NCBI RefSeq assembly: GCF_028747985.1
Contig: NZ_CP118108.1
Coordinates: 3,167,501-3,231,500 of the forward strand
Direction: 5' to 3'
DNA length: 64,000 bases
From: Paenibacillus urinalis
GTDB taxonomy: Bacteria; Bacillota; Bacilli; Paenibacillales; Paenibacillaceae
The position numbers and the translations under genes are program-made. Positions 17,555-25,879 of the stretch are shown one piece after another; the first letter of the stretch is position 1; every line of letters begins with the position of its first letter. Under the pieces are notes generated by a model that had not been told where the DNA came from, ran no database searches, and saw only the letters and a list, made by a program, of their open reading frames with translations.

Positions 17555-17935
17555 TTACTTATCTGTGGACCCATAAAAAATGAGCCTGTTTCCAAATGGA
17601 TCAATGACACAGCATTCCTCACTGCCCCAAGGCGTGCTTTCTAATCCAGGTCTGGAGAAGTGATATTGTTTGGCTAGCAGATTTTGATGAAAATGATGAA
17701 TATCATCTATTTCGATTCGGATGGCTCCTCCTGGACTGCAATCTCCATAATGCTCGCTTAAATGTATCCTAAGCCCATTCTTAGATATTTGCATATACAA
17801 AGGTAGATTCATCTCAAAACGATGCTCCCAATCCACCTGAAACTCTAAGTATTCGATATAAAACTCTCTTGCCTTCCTCTCATCGAAGATCCGTAGGATA
17901 GGAATCACTTCTCTAAATCTCATATTCATAGACAT
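17555..17935 (-). CDS. VOC/glyoxalase-fold protein (bleomycin-resistance-like)
   Basis: A 126-residue vicinal-oxygen-chelate protein. VIPILRIFDERKAREFYIEYLEFQVDWEH is the typical first beta-alpha-beta unit, IHLSEHYGDCSPGG carries likely metal or ligand residues, and it ends DPFGNRLIFY. This arrangement is that of the bleomycin-resistance/glyoxalase group that binds drugs or acts on glutathione-like adducts. AAGGAG lies eight bases before the start. It is transcribed just ahead of the atypical kinase. Confidence 0.82.
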   Translation of the reverse strand: MSMNMRFREVIPILRIFDERKAREFYIEYLEFQVDWEHRFEMNLPLYMQISKNGLRIHLSEHYGDCSPGGAIRIEIDDIHHFHQNLLAKQYHFSRPGLESTPWGSEECCVIDPFGNRLIFYGSTDK

Positions 17936-18017
17936 AAGAACATCTCCTTTTAGTATGATATTTCTATTAAGTCAGCAACCCAAGATTAATCCACATCTCA
18001 GAGTAAATTCATATGCT

Positions 18018-18497
18018 TCAAATTCCTAAGTGAAGGATACATCTCTCTTCATCATGAGCTTTATTTATTATTCTTATCAGCTTATTCAGGTTCGTGAACA
18101 AGTCCTCTTTGATAAACAGGAGTATCTCATACTCTCCACACTCATCTTTGCTATCCAATGTGTAACTTCCTTTGAGTTCAATCTTCTCAGGAGCAAATCC
18201 AAACAAGTCAACCCAAGCCTGAATAATTCCTCTGAACGTTATTAGATTCTGTTTTTCAATTATTGTTACTCCATGAACATTAAGTCCTTTGCAAGCTTCT
18301 TTCGTACTTGGATTCCAGCAAGACAGCCATTTCAGCGAATCATGTAAATACATGATGAACTCATCATCAATAGAAACATGATCTTCATCTGTCAAACCTT
18401 CTCTATGTAATTTCCCATCAGAGTCCCAGCTATAGTTTATATAACAAGGATTTTTATCGTTTGTATTACTCTCTACAACGAATTCATGCTTTGGCAC
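18018..18497 (-). CDS. Hypothetical protein, 159 residues
   Basis: Not recognised. A cytosolic acidic protein with alternating strands and one conserved-looking stretch, LKWLSCWNPSTKE followed by GLNVHGVTII. The C-terminal half (ELKGSYTLDS, YEILLFIKED) suggests a small alpha/beta fold. The start is GTG, nine bases after AGGGGTGAT. It stands between the frameshifted NUDIX gene and the VOC gene. Confidence 0.55.
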   Translation of the reverse strand: MPKHEFVVESNTNDKNPCYINYSWDSDGKLHREGLTDEDHVSIDDEFIMYLHDSLKWLSCWNPSTKEACKGLNVHGVTIIEKQNLITFRGIIQAWVDLFGFAPEKIELKGSYTLDSKDECGEYEILLFIKEDLFTNLNKLIRIINKAHDEERCILHLGI

Positions 18498-18543
18498 GTG
18501 TCTAACATCACCCCTTTTTCAATCATTTATTTCCTCATATTAA

Positions 18544-18998
18544 TCACATCACAGTCCATTGCTGATCTCTCTTCAAATCTTCAAATACTGGTCTTTGCAC
18601 GGAGCTTATATCCTCGATCAGAATATCTTCCAAGAACTTAAATTCAAGGTTTATCGATTCTTGGTGGACATCGTTATATATGAGCGTCTTATTGTCCTCG
18701 GCTATCCTGCCTTCCAAGTCTGCTTCCGCATGAAAAATAAACATGACAAAAACGACTTCATTTCCATCCGGATACCTGTACTTCATACGCGCGCCGCTAT
18801 ATATGGAATAAAGTTCATGTTGTGTTACTTGGAGGCCAGTTTCCTCAAAACTTCTCTAATCATTGTCTCTTCGATCGACTCACCAGCCTCCATTCCACCA
18901 CCTGGGAGACCCCAATCCCCATAATCCGATCTTCTCTGCATTAATATCCGGCCGAGCTTATCTCGTATAATTGCTCCACCTGTTACGATAATTTCCAT
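18544..18998 (-). pseudogene. NUDIX hydrolase with one-base frameshift
   Basis: Read from the ATG at 18998 (GAGGGA upstream), the protein begins MEIIVTGGAIIRD, reaches GLPGGGMEAGESIEETMIREV and then leaves frame into a stop. Dropping one base back restores EETGLQVTQHELYSIYSG and the rest to the stop at 18544. The break is inside the NUDIX box, at GTTTTGAG (18846-18851 on the plus strand), where REVxEExGL should read. The total length, 455 bases, is one short of a whole number of codons. A real mutation or a single sequencing error would look the same. Confidence 0.8.
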
Positions 18999-19004
18999 CT
19001 TCGT

Positions 19005-19895
19005 TTATCCCTCTCGCATCTTCAGAATATAATTCTTATAATAATGGATTGGACTTGAAACATCATCGGTTAGATTACTTGTAAACACAGCAGCTAGCTG
19101 TCTCTGTTTGTTAACAAAGATGTATTGCCCGCCCATACCCATGGCATAGAAGGTCTTATCCTCTTCGCTTAAGGTATTCTTGTCTCTTAATATCCACCAA
19201 TGGTAGCCGTATGACGTTTCCTCTACCGCCAGGCTTCTTGTTGATTTATCAATCCACTCGGCGGGAACCAGCTGTTTCGAATTCCATTTTCCGTCATGTA
19301 AGTATAGCAGCCCGAATTTCAGCATATCCTCTGTCTTCATTGCCATGCTGAATCCACCGATCGCAATCCCGTGTGCATCCTGATACCATTTAAAATCTTC
19401 AATACCTAACGGTCCAAACAGATTCTTCTTCGCAAAATCAACTGTATTCATTTGTGTTGCCTTCTGCAATATAGCGCTTAACAGATGCGAATTACCACAG
19501 CTATATTTCATATACCTGCCTGGCTCCGACTCAACGGGCTGTTCGAGAACAAACCTCACCCAGTTCTTGGATGGGATCATCGCTTCATTACCTGGCCATT
19601 TCAAGCCGGAGGACATCGTTAGTAAGTGTCTTATCGTTATGTTCTTCTTTGTACTATCCATGTCTTCGAAATAATGACCAATCGCAACATCCTCGTTCTC
19701 AATATAGCCTTGCTCAATCGCGATCCCGAACAATGCGGACGTAATACTCTTGGTAACCGAATTGATTTTGAAGGGTTTCTCTTTGGCTTTCCGGTTTTTG
19801 TAATATTCAAAAATGACAGATTCACCTTTATATACAACACAGCTAACGATCTTATCTTTTCTAAGTGCTCTTTCAAGGGTGTCTAAACTACTCAA
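19005..19895 (-). CDS. Serine hydrolase, beta-lactamase class C type
   Basis: A 296-residue protein of the penicillin-binding/class C beta-lactamase fold (AmpC-like esterases). The nucleophile motif is S46-V-T-K49. YSCGNSHLL occupies the place of the Tyr-x-Asn motif and HWWILRD the later strand. There is no signal peptide, so it should act in the cytosol as an esterase or peptidase and not as a resistance beta-lactamase. The start is TTG, eight bases after AAAGGAG. The NUDIX frame begins six bases past its stop, so the two were probably one transcript. Confidence 0.82.
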   Translation of the reverse strand: MSSLDTLERALRKDKIVSCVVYKGESVIFEYYKNRKAKEKPFKINSVTKSITSALFGIAIEQGYIENEDVAIGHYFEDMDSTKKNITIRHLLTMSSGLKWPGNEAMIPSKNWVRFVLEQPVESEPGRYMKYSCGNSHLLSAILQKATQMNTVDFAKKNLFGPLGIEDFKWYQDAHGIAIGGFSMAMKTEDMLKFGLLYLHDGKWNSKQLVPAEWIDKSTRSLAVEETSYGYHWWILRDKNTLSEEDKTFYAMGMGGQYIFVNKQRQLAAVFTSNLTDDVSSPIHYYKNYILKMREG

Positions 19896-20031
19896 TCTAA
19901 CAACTCCTTTCGCTCAATCTATTAACTTAGCAAATAGTGTTTTCAGGACGAAACAAACTAAATTATAGCAATATAATGTAAATATTGTAACTCGCAATCT
20001 CATGTCCATCTTTTCACGCCTCTAGCATACT

Positions 20032-20079
20032 AAAAAAGCACACCAAGGTAGACGTAATCGCCTATCTCTTGGCATGCTC
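20032..20079 (-). terminator. Terminator after nirBD-cobA
   Basis: A long interrupted stem (AGCA, CCAAG, ATAG against their complements) ends on the minus strand in seven T. It lies about 40 bases past the cobA stop. Confidence 0.75.
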
Positions 20080-20117
20080 TTCAAAATGATGGTTTATAAA
20101 CTACCATAACTATTCCC

Positions 20118-20900
20118 TTAACCAATTTGCTCCATTCGAGCAGGCAGCTGCTGCTGTAACCGCATCAGCTCTTCCCTCACCTTCACAACCTCACCAACAA
20201 TAATGAGAGCTGGATTCTCAATCGCATTGATCCTGGCAGTTTCCTCAAGCTGATCCAATGTTGAAACAACGATACGCTCCTGCTCCGTAGACCCTCTCTC
20301 AATAATTGCAACCGGCGTATCTGCTCTTTTTCCAGATGTAATCAGCTCAGTGCGAATAGCAGAAATATGATTCACTCCCATGTATATGACTAAAGTGTCC
20401 ACGCACATGGCAAGCTTCCCTATCTCCTGCTGGTCTCCACCCTCTTCCTTTCGGCTTGCCGTTATACAAGCGAACGATACTGCTGTACCACGGTGCGTAA
20501 GTGGAATAAGAGCGGAGCTGCCGGCTCCAATCGCAGAGGTAACACCAGGAATTACTTCGTAAGCAATTCCTCGTTCAGCCAGAGCAAGCGCCTCTTCGCC
20601 TCCCCGGCCGAAGACGAACGGATCTCCGCCCTTCAATCTGACGACATGAAGGCCTGCTGCTGCGTATTCGATAAGCTTCTGCTGTATCTTTTGCTGTGTC
20701 ATGGCATGAACACCAGGCGCTTTTCCGCAATAAATCCTTCTTGCTTCAGGCCGCGCATATCCGAGAATCTCTTCGTTAACTAGACGATCATACAGAATAA
20801 TATCTGCCTTCTCAATGCACCGAAGCGCCTTTAACGTGAGCAGCTCGGGGTCTCCGGGTCCTGCGCCAACTATGCTAACATATCCGCTGCTCTTCTTCAT
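20118..20900 (-). CDS. cobA: Uroporphyrinogen-III C-methyltransferase
   Basis: A 260-residue SUMT that adds two methyl groups from S-adenosylmethionine to uroporphyrinogen III, giving precorrin-2, the precursor of sirohaem. [16 protein letters not shown] (from residue 11) and [17 protein letters not shown] are the family signatures, with [12 protein letters not shown] following. The protein is the methyltransferase alone, without a fused HemD or CysG part. It overlaps the nirD stop by four bases, so it supplies sirohaem to the nitrite reductase encoded just upstream. The remaining ferrochelatase step must be encoded elsewhere. Confidence 0.95.
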   Translation of the reverse strand: MKKSSGYVSIVGAGPGDPELLTLKALRCIEKADIILYDRLVNEEILGYARPEARRIYCGKAPGVHAMTQQKIQQKLIEYAAAGLHVVRLKGGDPFVFGRGGEEALALAERGIAYEVIPGVTSAIGAGSSALIPLTHRGTAVSFACITASRKEEGGDQQEIGKLAMCVDTLVIYMGVNHISAIRTELITSGKRADTPVAIIERGSTEQERIVVSTLDQLEETARINAIENPALIIVGEVVKVREELMRLQQQLPARMEQIG

Positions 20901-21211
20901 AACGTTACATAAACGGCACCGCTCGCCGGATCTACCTCGAGCGCATAGGCTTCAACCTTACCCTCATCCGGTGCTTGAACCTCTCCACTGCAGAGATGCA
21001 CTTTCCAATCATGAAGCGGGCAGTGCACATTACTGCCGCATACCATCCCTTCTGAGAGCTTCCCCCCCTTGTGGGGACAACGATTTTCGAGCGCCTTAAT
21101 GGTACCGTCACTCAGCTTGAACAGAGCAACCTCTGTGTTCTCAATCATCACGACTCTTGTTCCTAGGACATCAATATCGGATTCGTATGCTACCAACAAT
21201 TTCTGACTCAT
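20897..21211 (-). CDS. nirD: Nitrite reductase small subunit, Rieske ligands kept
   Basis: A 104-residue NirD, the small partner of the NADH-dependent nitrite reductase. It has a Rieske fold, and unlike many NirD proteins it keeps the full [2Fe-2S] ligand set: C-P-H in ENRCPHKGG and C-P-L-H in VHCPLHDW. It lies 24 bases after nirB and overlaps cobA. The start follows GGGGGAG. The second NirD in this window has lost these residues. Confidence 0.93.
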   Translation of the reverse strand: MSQKLLVAYESDIDVLGTRVVMIENTEVALFKLSDGTIKALENRCPHKGGKLSEGMVCGSNVHCPLHDWKVHLCSGEVQAPDEGKVEAYALEVDPASGAVYVTL

Positions 21212-21235
21212 GGCTTATGTCTCCCCCTATTTATC

Positions 21236-23662
21236 CTATTCGTGTGAGAGCTGATAACGATTCAGCGGCTCGAAGTTCTTCCGAAGCTCTTTGTTCTGAG
21301 CGATCTCTTTCCATGGATCTACCGTTTTTGCCAAAGTTTCATTGATCCGTGACACGAGTTCTGCTCTATACTGTGCATCAGCCAACGCTTCCTTGATTGA
21401 TTCGAGACCAACTTTCTCGATCCAATCTGAAGTACGCACACCCCAGCTTGCTTGTTCTCTATAGTATTGAAGGAATGCAGCAGACCATTCGATTACTTCA
21501 TCCTCTGTCTTCACTGTGCATAACAGCTCCCCGGCTCGCACCTTAATCCCGCCGTTTCCTCCGACGTAGATTTCCCATGCTCCATCCAGTGCGACCACGC
21601 CGACATCTTTAATTACGGATTCGGCACAGTTACGAGGACAACCGGATACCGCCATTTTCACTTTATGCGGAGCATTTAATCCTTCGAATGTCTTTTCGAG
21701 CCGGATTCCCATCCCGATCGAGTCTTTGGTTCCGAAGCGACAGAAGGTGGATCCCACGCAAGTCTTGACGGTACGCAGTGTTTTACCATAAGCATGACCA
21801 GAAGGCATATCGAGATCCTCCCACATGCTTGGCAGATCCTCCTTCTTCACACCAAGCAGATCGAGACGCTGTCCGCCCGTGAATTTGACCATAGGCACTT
21901 CATACTTCTCTGCAACTTCTGCAATGCGCTTCAGCTCACCTGGGGAAGTAACACCGCCATATATCCGTGGTACTACCGAGAACGTTCCATCCTTTTGAAT
22001 GTTCGCATGATAACGCTCGTTCGTGAAACGGGACTCCTTCTGATCTACATAATCAGACGGCCACAGCATGCCAAGATAATAGTTCAGTGCGGGTCTGCAT
22101 TTGGTACAGCCTTCCGGCTCATTCCAGCCCATGACGTTCATGACTTCCTTCACATTTTTCAGACCCATTTCCTTAATGCCTGCAATGATCTCCTCACGAT
22201 CAAGTGTTGTACAGGAACAGATCCCTTCCTTCATCCCTGTCTTGGCCGCATCTCCTGCATAAGCGGTAATCAGCTGTTCAACAATTGGTTTACAGCCGCC
22301 GCATGAGGCTGATGCTTTGGTACAACCCTTGACTTCGGCAACACTATGACAGCCCTGACCTATGGCATCGACGACAGTCTGTTTCGTAACGCCGTTACAG
22401 CCGCAGACGATTTCGTCCATGGGCATATCCATGATTTTGGCTCCTGCAGAAGCCGTATCCAGCTTCATTCCTAGAAGCAGCTCTTTCTCTCGTCCAGCAA
22501 TCGACTCCCCGCTGCGGATAAGCGAGAACAAGGACGCTCCATCATTTGTATCTCCGAACAATACCGCTCCAACCAGCTGATCACCGCGGAGCACGATTTT
22601 TTTGTAAACACCGTCAATATCATCTTGGTACCGCAAGGAACGAGTATCCTCTGCATCCAGATAATCTCCTGCCGAGAATACATCCACACCGGACACCTTC
22701 AGCTTCGTAGAAGTGACAGAGCCGTGATAACCCTGATGCTCCACACTCGCCAAATGCTTAGCCAATACATTTCCCTGCTCATAGAGCGGCGCGACCAAAC
22801 CATAAGTAATTCCATTGTGCTCTGCACATTCACCTACGGCATATACATCCGGGATACTGGTTTCCATACTGTCATTCACGATGATCCCGCGTTTCACAGC
22901 AAGTCCGGCACTCTTGGCAAGTGTTACATTGGGCAGAATGCCGACCGCCATGACAACCAGGTCTGCTTCCAGCTTCTCTCCATCCCGGAATTTGAGCCCA
23001 CTTACACGCCTCCGTCCGACTAGCTCTGCCGTTTGCTTATTCAGTAAGAACTTCATGCCCTGACCTTCGAGCTCCTTGCGCAGCATCGTGGATGCTGGAA
23101 TGTCGAGCTGTCGGTTCATTAGATACTCACTATTATGAATAACCGTAACATCCATGCCCAAATTCAGGAGACCCCGCGCCGCTTCCAGGCCCAGCAATCC
23201 TCCCCCGATGACGGCCGCCTTCTTATAATTAGCGGAAGCTTCGAACATCGTTTCGCAGTCCTTCACATCTCGGAAGCCGATGACTCCTTCCTTATCTGCC
23301 CCAGGCAATGGAAGGATAAAGGCTTTGGATCCTGTAGCAAAAATTAACTGATCATATGGCGCTTGTACTCCTGATGCGGAAGTGACCGTCTTCTTCATCG
23401 TATTAACTTCAATAACAGGATCCCCTGTGTATAGGCGAATATGGTGCTCCTCATACCATGACCATTCATTTATAATAATGTCATCCACAGATGTTCCACC
23501 TGCGAGTACCGAAGATAACATAATGCGATTGTAATTGGGGTAAGGCTCATCACCAAAGACTGTTATTTCGTATTTCTCCGGTGCAAGCTTGAGCAGATGC
23601 TCAATGGTTCGAATATTTGCCATCCCGTTACCGACAAGTACTAATTTGCTGCGTTCAGACAT
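21236..23662 (-). CDS. nirB: Nitrite reductase large subunit, assimilatory copy
   Basis: An 808-residue NasD/NirB flavoprotein that reduces nitrite to ammonium with NAD(P)H. In order: FAD/NAD(P) domain from VLVGNGMANIRT with AAVIGGGLLGLEAARGL; two BFD-like [2Fe-2S] parts (CGCNGVT...CGGCKP and CSCTTL...GCTKCRP); then the sirohaem/4Fe-4S reductase part with KTCVGSTFCRFG and SGCPRNCAES. The start is the ATG at 23662 behind GGGAGAGG. The frame can be read 38 codons further up, but that part is the RNA leader with its terminator. Expression should depend on the leader and the divergent ANTAR protein. Clustered with nirD and cobA. Confidence 0.95.
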   Translation of the reverse strand: MSERSKLVLVGNGMANIRTIEHLLKLAPEKYEITVFGDEPYPNYNRIMLSSVLAGGTSVDDIIINEWSWYEEHHIRLYTGDPVIEVNTMKKTVTSASGVQAPYDQLIFATGSKAFILPLPGADKEGVIGFRDVKDCETMFEASANYKKAAVIGGGLLGLEAARGLLNLGMDVTVIHNSEYLMNRQLDIPASTMLRKELEGQGMKFLLNKQTAELVGRRRVSGLKFRDGEKLEADLVVMAVGILPNVTLAKSAGLAVKRGIIVNDSMETSIPDVYAVGECAEHNGITYGLVAPLYEQGNVLAKHLASVEHQGYHGSVTSTKLKVSGVDVFSAGDYLDAEDTRSLRYQDDIDGVYKKIVLRGDQLVGAVLFGDTNDGASLFSLIRSGESIAGREKELLLGMKLDTASAGAKIMDMPMDEIVCGCNGVTKQTVVDAIGQGCHSVAEVKGCTKASASCGGCKPIVEQLITAYAGDAAKTGMKEGICSCTTLDREEIIAGIKEMGLKNVKEVMNVMGWNEPEGCTKCRPALNYYLGMLWPSDYVDQKESRFTNERYHANIQKDGTFSVVPRIYGGVTSPGELKRIAEVAEKYEVPMVKFTGGQRLDLLGVKKEDLPSMWEDLDMPSGHAYGKTLRTVKTCVGSTFCRFGTKDSIGMGIRLEKTFEGLNAPHKVKMAVSGCPRNCAESVIKDVGVVALDGAWEIYVGGNGGIKVRAGELLCTVKTEDEVIEWSAAFLQYYREQASWGVRTSDWIEKVGLESIKEALADAQYRAELVSRINETLAKTVDPWKEIAQNKELRKNFEPLNRYQLSHE

Positions 23663-23701
23663 ATTGTACCTCTCCCTTCCGAAATCCCTCTCTTTATGAA
23701 C

Positions 23702-23767
23702 AAAAAAAGCCTGCCGCGCTATCAACAGTGAACACAGTTGTTCCCTGGATCTAACGAGGTCAGGCTT
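23702..23767 (-). terminator. Leader terminator of nirB (attenuator)
   Basis: On the minus strand AAGCCTG (23767-23761) pairs with CAGGCTT (23713-23707) and is followed by a run of T, about 40 bases before the nirB ATG. The 47 bases between the arms hold a smaller CAAC/GTTG hairpin. Its left arm is also part of the upstream antiterminator hairpin, so the two folds exclude each other. Confidence 0.7.
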
Positions 23768-23803
23768 CGTTGCCATTCCTAGACGAATACGCCATTGTAT
23801 TCG
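23753..23803 (-). promoter_or_regulatory. ANTAR-type antiterminator hairpin pair
   Basis: Hairpin 1 (23784-23803) is a perfect seven-base-pair stem CGAATAC/GTATTCG with the six-base loop AATGGC, having A at loop position 1 and G at 4 as in known ANTAR targets. Hairpin 2 (23753-23771) pairs AACGA with TCGTT; with one bulged A its loop is CCTGAC, which has G at 4 but not A at 1. Hairpin 2 buries the left arm of the terminator. The linker of 12 bases repeats AATGGC. Binding by the divergent ANTAR protein is inferred. Confidence 0.65.
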
Positions 23804-23829
23804 AAGACGTTTATGAATTTGATGTTATT

Positions 23830-23858
23830 ACTATAATTTGTTTTTTATTTAATGTCAA
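23830..23858 (-). promoter_or_regulatory. SigA promoter of nirB-nirD-cobA
   Basis: TTGACA (23858-23853), a 17-base spacer and TATAGT (23835-23830) form a near-consensus promoter. Transcription would start near 23823, giving a leader of about 160 bases. Confidence 0.8.
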
Positions 23859-23869
23859 TATACTTTACG
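23853..23869. promoter_or_regulatory. GlnR/TnrA-box candidate
   Basis: TGTCA-N7-TTACG differs from the GlnR/TnrA half-site rule TGTNA-N7-TNACA at one base. It overlaps the -35 box of the nirB promoter, a place suited to repression under nitrogen excess. Confidence 0.4.
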
Positions 23870-23917
23870 CAATGATCAATGTTACATTAATATATACGAA
23901 TAACAACCAAATCTGAC

Positions 23918-23932
23918 GTGAGGTTTTCTCAC
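23918..23932. promoter_or_regulatory. Dyad GTGAG-N5-CTCAC
   Basis: A perfect five-base inverted repeat between the divergent nirB and ANTAR genes, about 60 bases upstream of the nirB -35. It resembles a CRP/Fnr half-site pair but with the wrong spacing. Binding protein unknown. Confidence 0.3.
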
Positions 23933-24074
23933 AAATTTAATGAATGCAGTGCGTTTTTTCACAAAATAAGGATTGCTTTTTGGAAACAAACGAGAGAAAA
24001 TGAACAAAATGATGAAACGGAACCAATCCATGTCATTACGATTTTTCAACAAATAAGGAGGTGCCCAGGCTTCC

Positions 24075-24662
24075 ATGCGTTCTTTATTACTTGTAGAGAC
24101 CCATGTCCAAGATGACGGCCTGTCACAAGAGCATACTCGCCCCGAATCCCTGCTGGAGTCTAGTGGTTATCTTGTTCTCGCTGCGGGTAATGAAGCCGAC
24201 ATCCACGCTCACATCTCCAAGGCAGATGCGGCCGTACTTCACCTGCCTGTGTACGAGATTCAGTCGTGGAGCGAGAAGCTGATTCAAATCAAGCCTCTGC
24301 CTCTCTTGTGGTGGTGCAGTGCGGATGCAGCTAGTGCTTCCATAACTTCCTGTGAGGTCGAGGCACCCATCGATGGGATTTTGACTCCTGCTATGAAAGA
24401 ACATGAACTCGATTGGACGCTGCACTTTAGTGAGAAACGGTTTTTCGAAAGACAAGAATGGGCAAGTGAACGCAAACAGCTGCTCGCTAGGATCGAGGAT
24501 CGTAAATGGATTGATATGGCTAAAGGAATTCTCAGTGATATTAATCGTATTAGTGAATCCGAGGCTTACGACCTGCTCCGCAAAAAGGCGATGAATGAAC
24601 GTAAACGGATCGTAGACGTCGCCGTCTCCATCGTCAAGGCCCATCAAATGCTCAAAGCTTAA
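24075..24662 (+). CDS. ANTAR-domain antitermination regulator
   Basis: A 195-residue protein. The C-terminal ANTAR RNA-binding domain (about residues 140-193) is clear: RKWIDMAKGILSDINRISESEAYDLLRKKAM and RIVDVAVSIV. A short coiled linker, ASERKQLLARIED, precedes it. The N-terminal 120 residues have the outline of a response receiver, but the phospho-acceptor position reads AVLHLP, with His where Asp belongs, so it is a pseudo-receiver. It is divergent from nirB, whose leader carries a matching RNA hairpin pair. By analogy with Klebsiella NasR it should let RNA polymerase read through the leader, though NasR senses nitrate with a NIT domain that is absent here. AAGGAGGTG precedes the start. 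Confidence 0.85.
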   Translation: MRSLLLVETHVQDDGLSQEHTRPESLLESSGYLVLAAGNEADIHAHISKADAAVLHLPVYEIQSWSEKLIQIKPLPLLWWCSADAASASITSCEVEAPIDGILTPAMKEHELDWTLHFSEKRFFERQEWASERKQLLARIEDRKWIDMAKGILSDINRISESEAYDLLRKKAMNERKRIVDVAVSIVKAHQMLKA

Positions 24663-24683
24663 GCATCGTAAGGAGGTAACCGT

Positions 24684-25745
24684 ATGAATATGAACCATTT
24701 TCTTGTGGAAGTGGGCAGAGGTAAAAGAGGCTCTCGTGATTTGACCTACGAGGAAGCTGCTATGTGTGCAGAGTTAATCTTGTCACAAACGGCAACGCCT
24801 GTTCAGATCGGTGCTTTCCTTGCATCGGCAAGACTCAAAATGGAAAGCACGGATGAATTAAAAGCATTTGTTGACATTTGCCGCAAATATGCTGATCGCA
24901 ATTATTCCCATGAAGGCATTGATTTTGCCGGACCATATGATGGACGCAGCAATTCTTATTACGCTTCACTAGCGACGGCATTTGTCGTTGCAGCTGCCGG
25001 AGTCAAAGTAACACTGCATGGCTCTGAGCCGCTTCCTCCCAAATGGGGCGTAACCTATCCGGTATTATTCAGAGCTCTAGGTATCAACACCGACACTGCT
25101 GATGATACCCGCTGCCAGCGGGCAGCGGAAGCTAGCGGCGTACGCTTCATACAAGCGGATAGGTATAGCGGTAAACTGAGCGGGCTCCGTCAGCTCCGTG
25201 AGGAAATGGGGCTGCGCACCATTTTTAATACCGCAGAGAAGCTGATTGATTACAGTCATTCTCCTTATTTAGTATTTGGTATCTTCCATAATACCGTCTT
25301 TGAGAAGACAGCCAAGCTGTTAACAGATTTGAACTATCGAAGAGCTATGATCATTCAAGGCTCGGAAGGCTCAGAAGACCTGCATATCCACAGACCTACC
25401 CGAACCTATCTTGTAGAGAACGGTCAGACCACACTGCTCATGCTTGATCCCGAAATGTATGACATTGATTCTTATGTTCCTGATACCAAATGGACCGCAG
25501 CCAAGCAGGCTGAAGTCACACTTGAAGTTCTGCAAGGCAAAGGAATGATGCCATTTATGAATCAGGTCATCTTTAATGCAGGGGTCCGGTTATATGTCGC
25601 AGAGCATGCACCTTCGATCGAGGAAGGGATATATATCAGCAAATCTCTGCTCGAGAGTGGAGACGCCTGGAACACCTATCAGCTGTTTCGTGAGCATATC
25701 ACCTTGAACCCGGAGCCGGCAAGTGTGATGACGGAGTTACAATGA
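24684..25745 (+). CDS. TrpD2-like glycosyltransferase family 3 protein
   Basis: A 353-residue protein of the anthranilate phosphoribosyltransferase fold, nearest the TrpD2/YbiB group. The helical N-terminal domain (LTYEEAAMCAELIL, TPVQIGAFLASARLK) is standard. At the phosphate-binding loop it has FAGPYDGRSNSYYAS instead of the GTGGD motif of true TrpD, and KVTLHGSEPLPPKWG later. It is therefore unlikely to make tryptophan; E. coli YbiB binds nucleic acid. It begins 21 bases after the ANTAR gene with AAGGAGG, so the two form one unit opposite the nitrite operon. Its role there is unknown. Confidence 0.8.
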   Translation: MNMNHFLVEVGRGKRGSRDLTYEEAAMCAELILSQTATPVQIGAFLASARLKMESTDELKAFVDICRKYADRNYSHEGIDFAGPYDGRSNSYYASLATAFVVAAAGVKVTLHGSEPLPPKWGVTYPVLFRALGINTDTADDTRCQRAAEASGVRFIQADRYSGKLSGLRQLREEMGLRTIFNTAEKLIDYSHSPYLVFGIFHNTVFEKTAKLLTDLNYRRAMIIQGSEGSEDLHIHRPTRTYLVENGQTTLLMLDPEMYDIDSYVPDTKWTAAKQAEVTLEVLQGKGMMPFMNQVIFNAGVRLYVAEHAPSIEEGIYISKSLLESGDAWNTYQLFREHITLNPEPASVMTELQ

Positions 25746-25769
25746 TTCAATGTAAGGTAAAACGAATAA

Positions 25770-25815
25770 CAAACAAGCCCTCTCTCCAGCAGTCGTTGGA
25801 GGAAGGGCTTGTTTG
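25770..25815. terminator. Bidirectional terminator, TrpD2-like/beta-mannosidase
   Basis: A perfect 12-base-pair arm CAAACAAGCCCT/AGGGCTTGTTTG with an inner CTCCA/TGGAG stem lies between the two convergent genes. Neither strand has a long T-run. Confidence 0.7.
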
Positions 25816-25879
25816 CTGCATGCAGCATTTTTAAGCTTTCTGTATGGATTTTACTCCAGCTGCCGCTTCTTCAGTAAGT

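Noticed and set aside
23663-23776. A 38-codon N-terminal extension of nirB
   Set aside because: It runs through the leader terminator and antiterminator; the ATG at 23662 has a strong ribosome site and the usual NirB start.
24123-24698. Long minus-strand frame opposite the ANTAR gene
   Set aside because: It is a shadow of the ANTAR frame; no ribosome site or recognisable motif.
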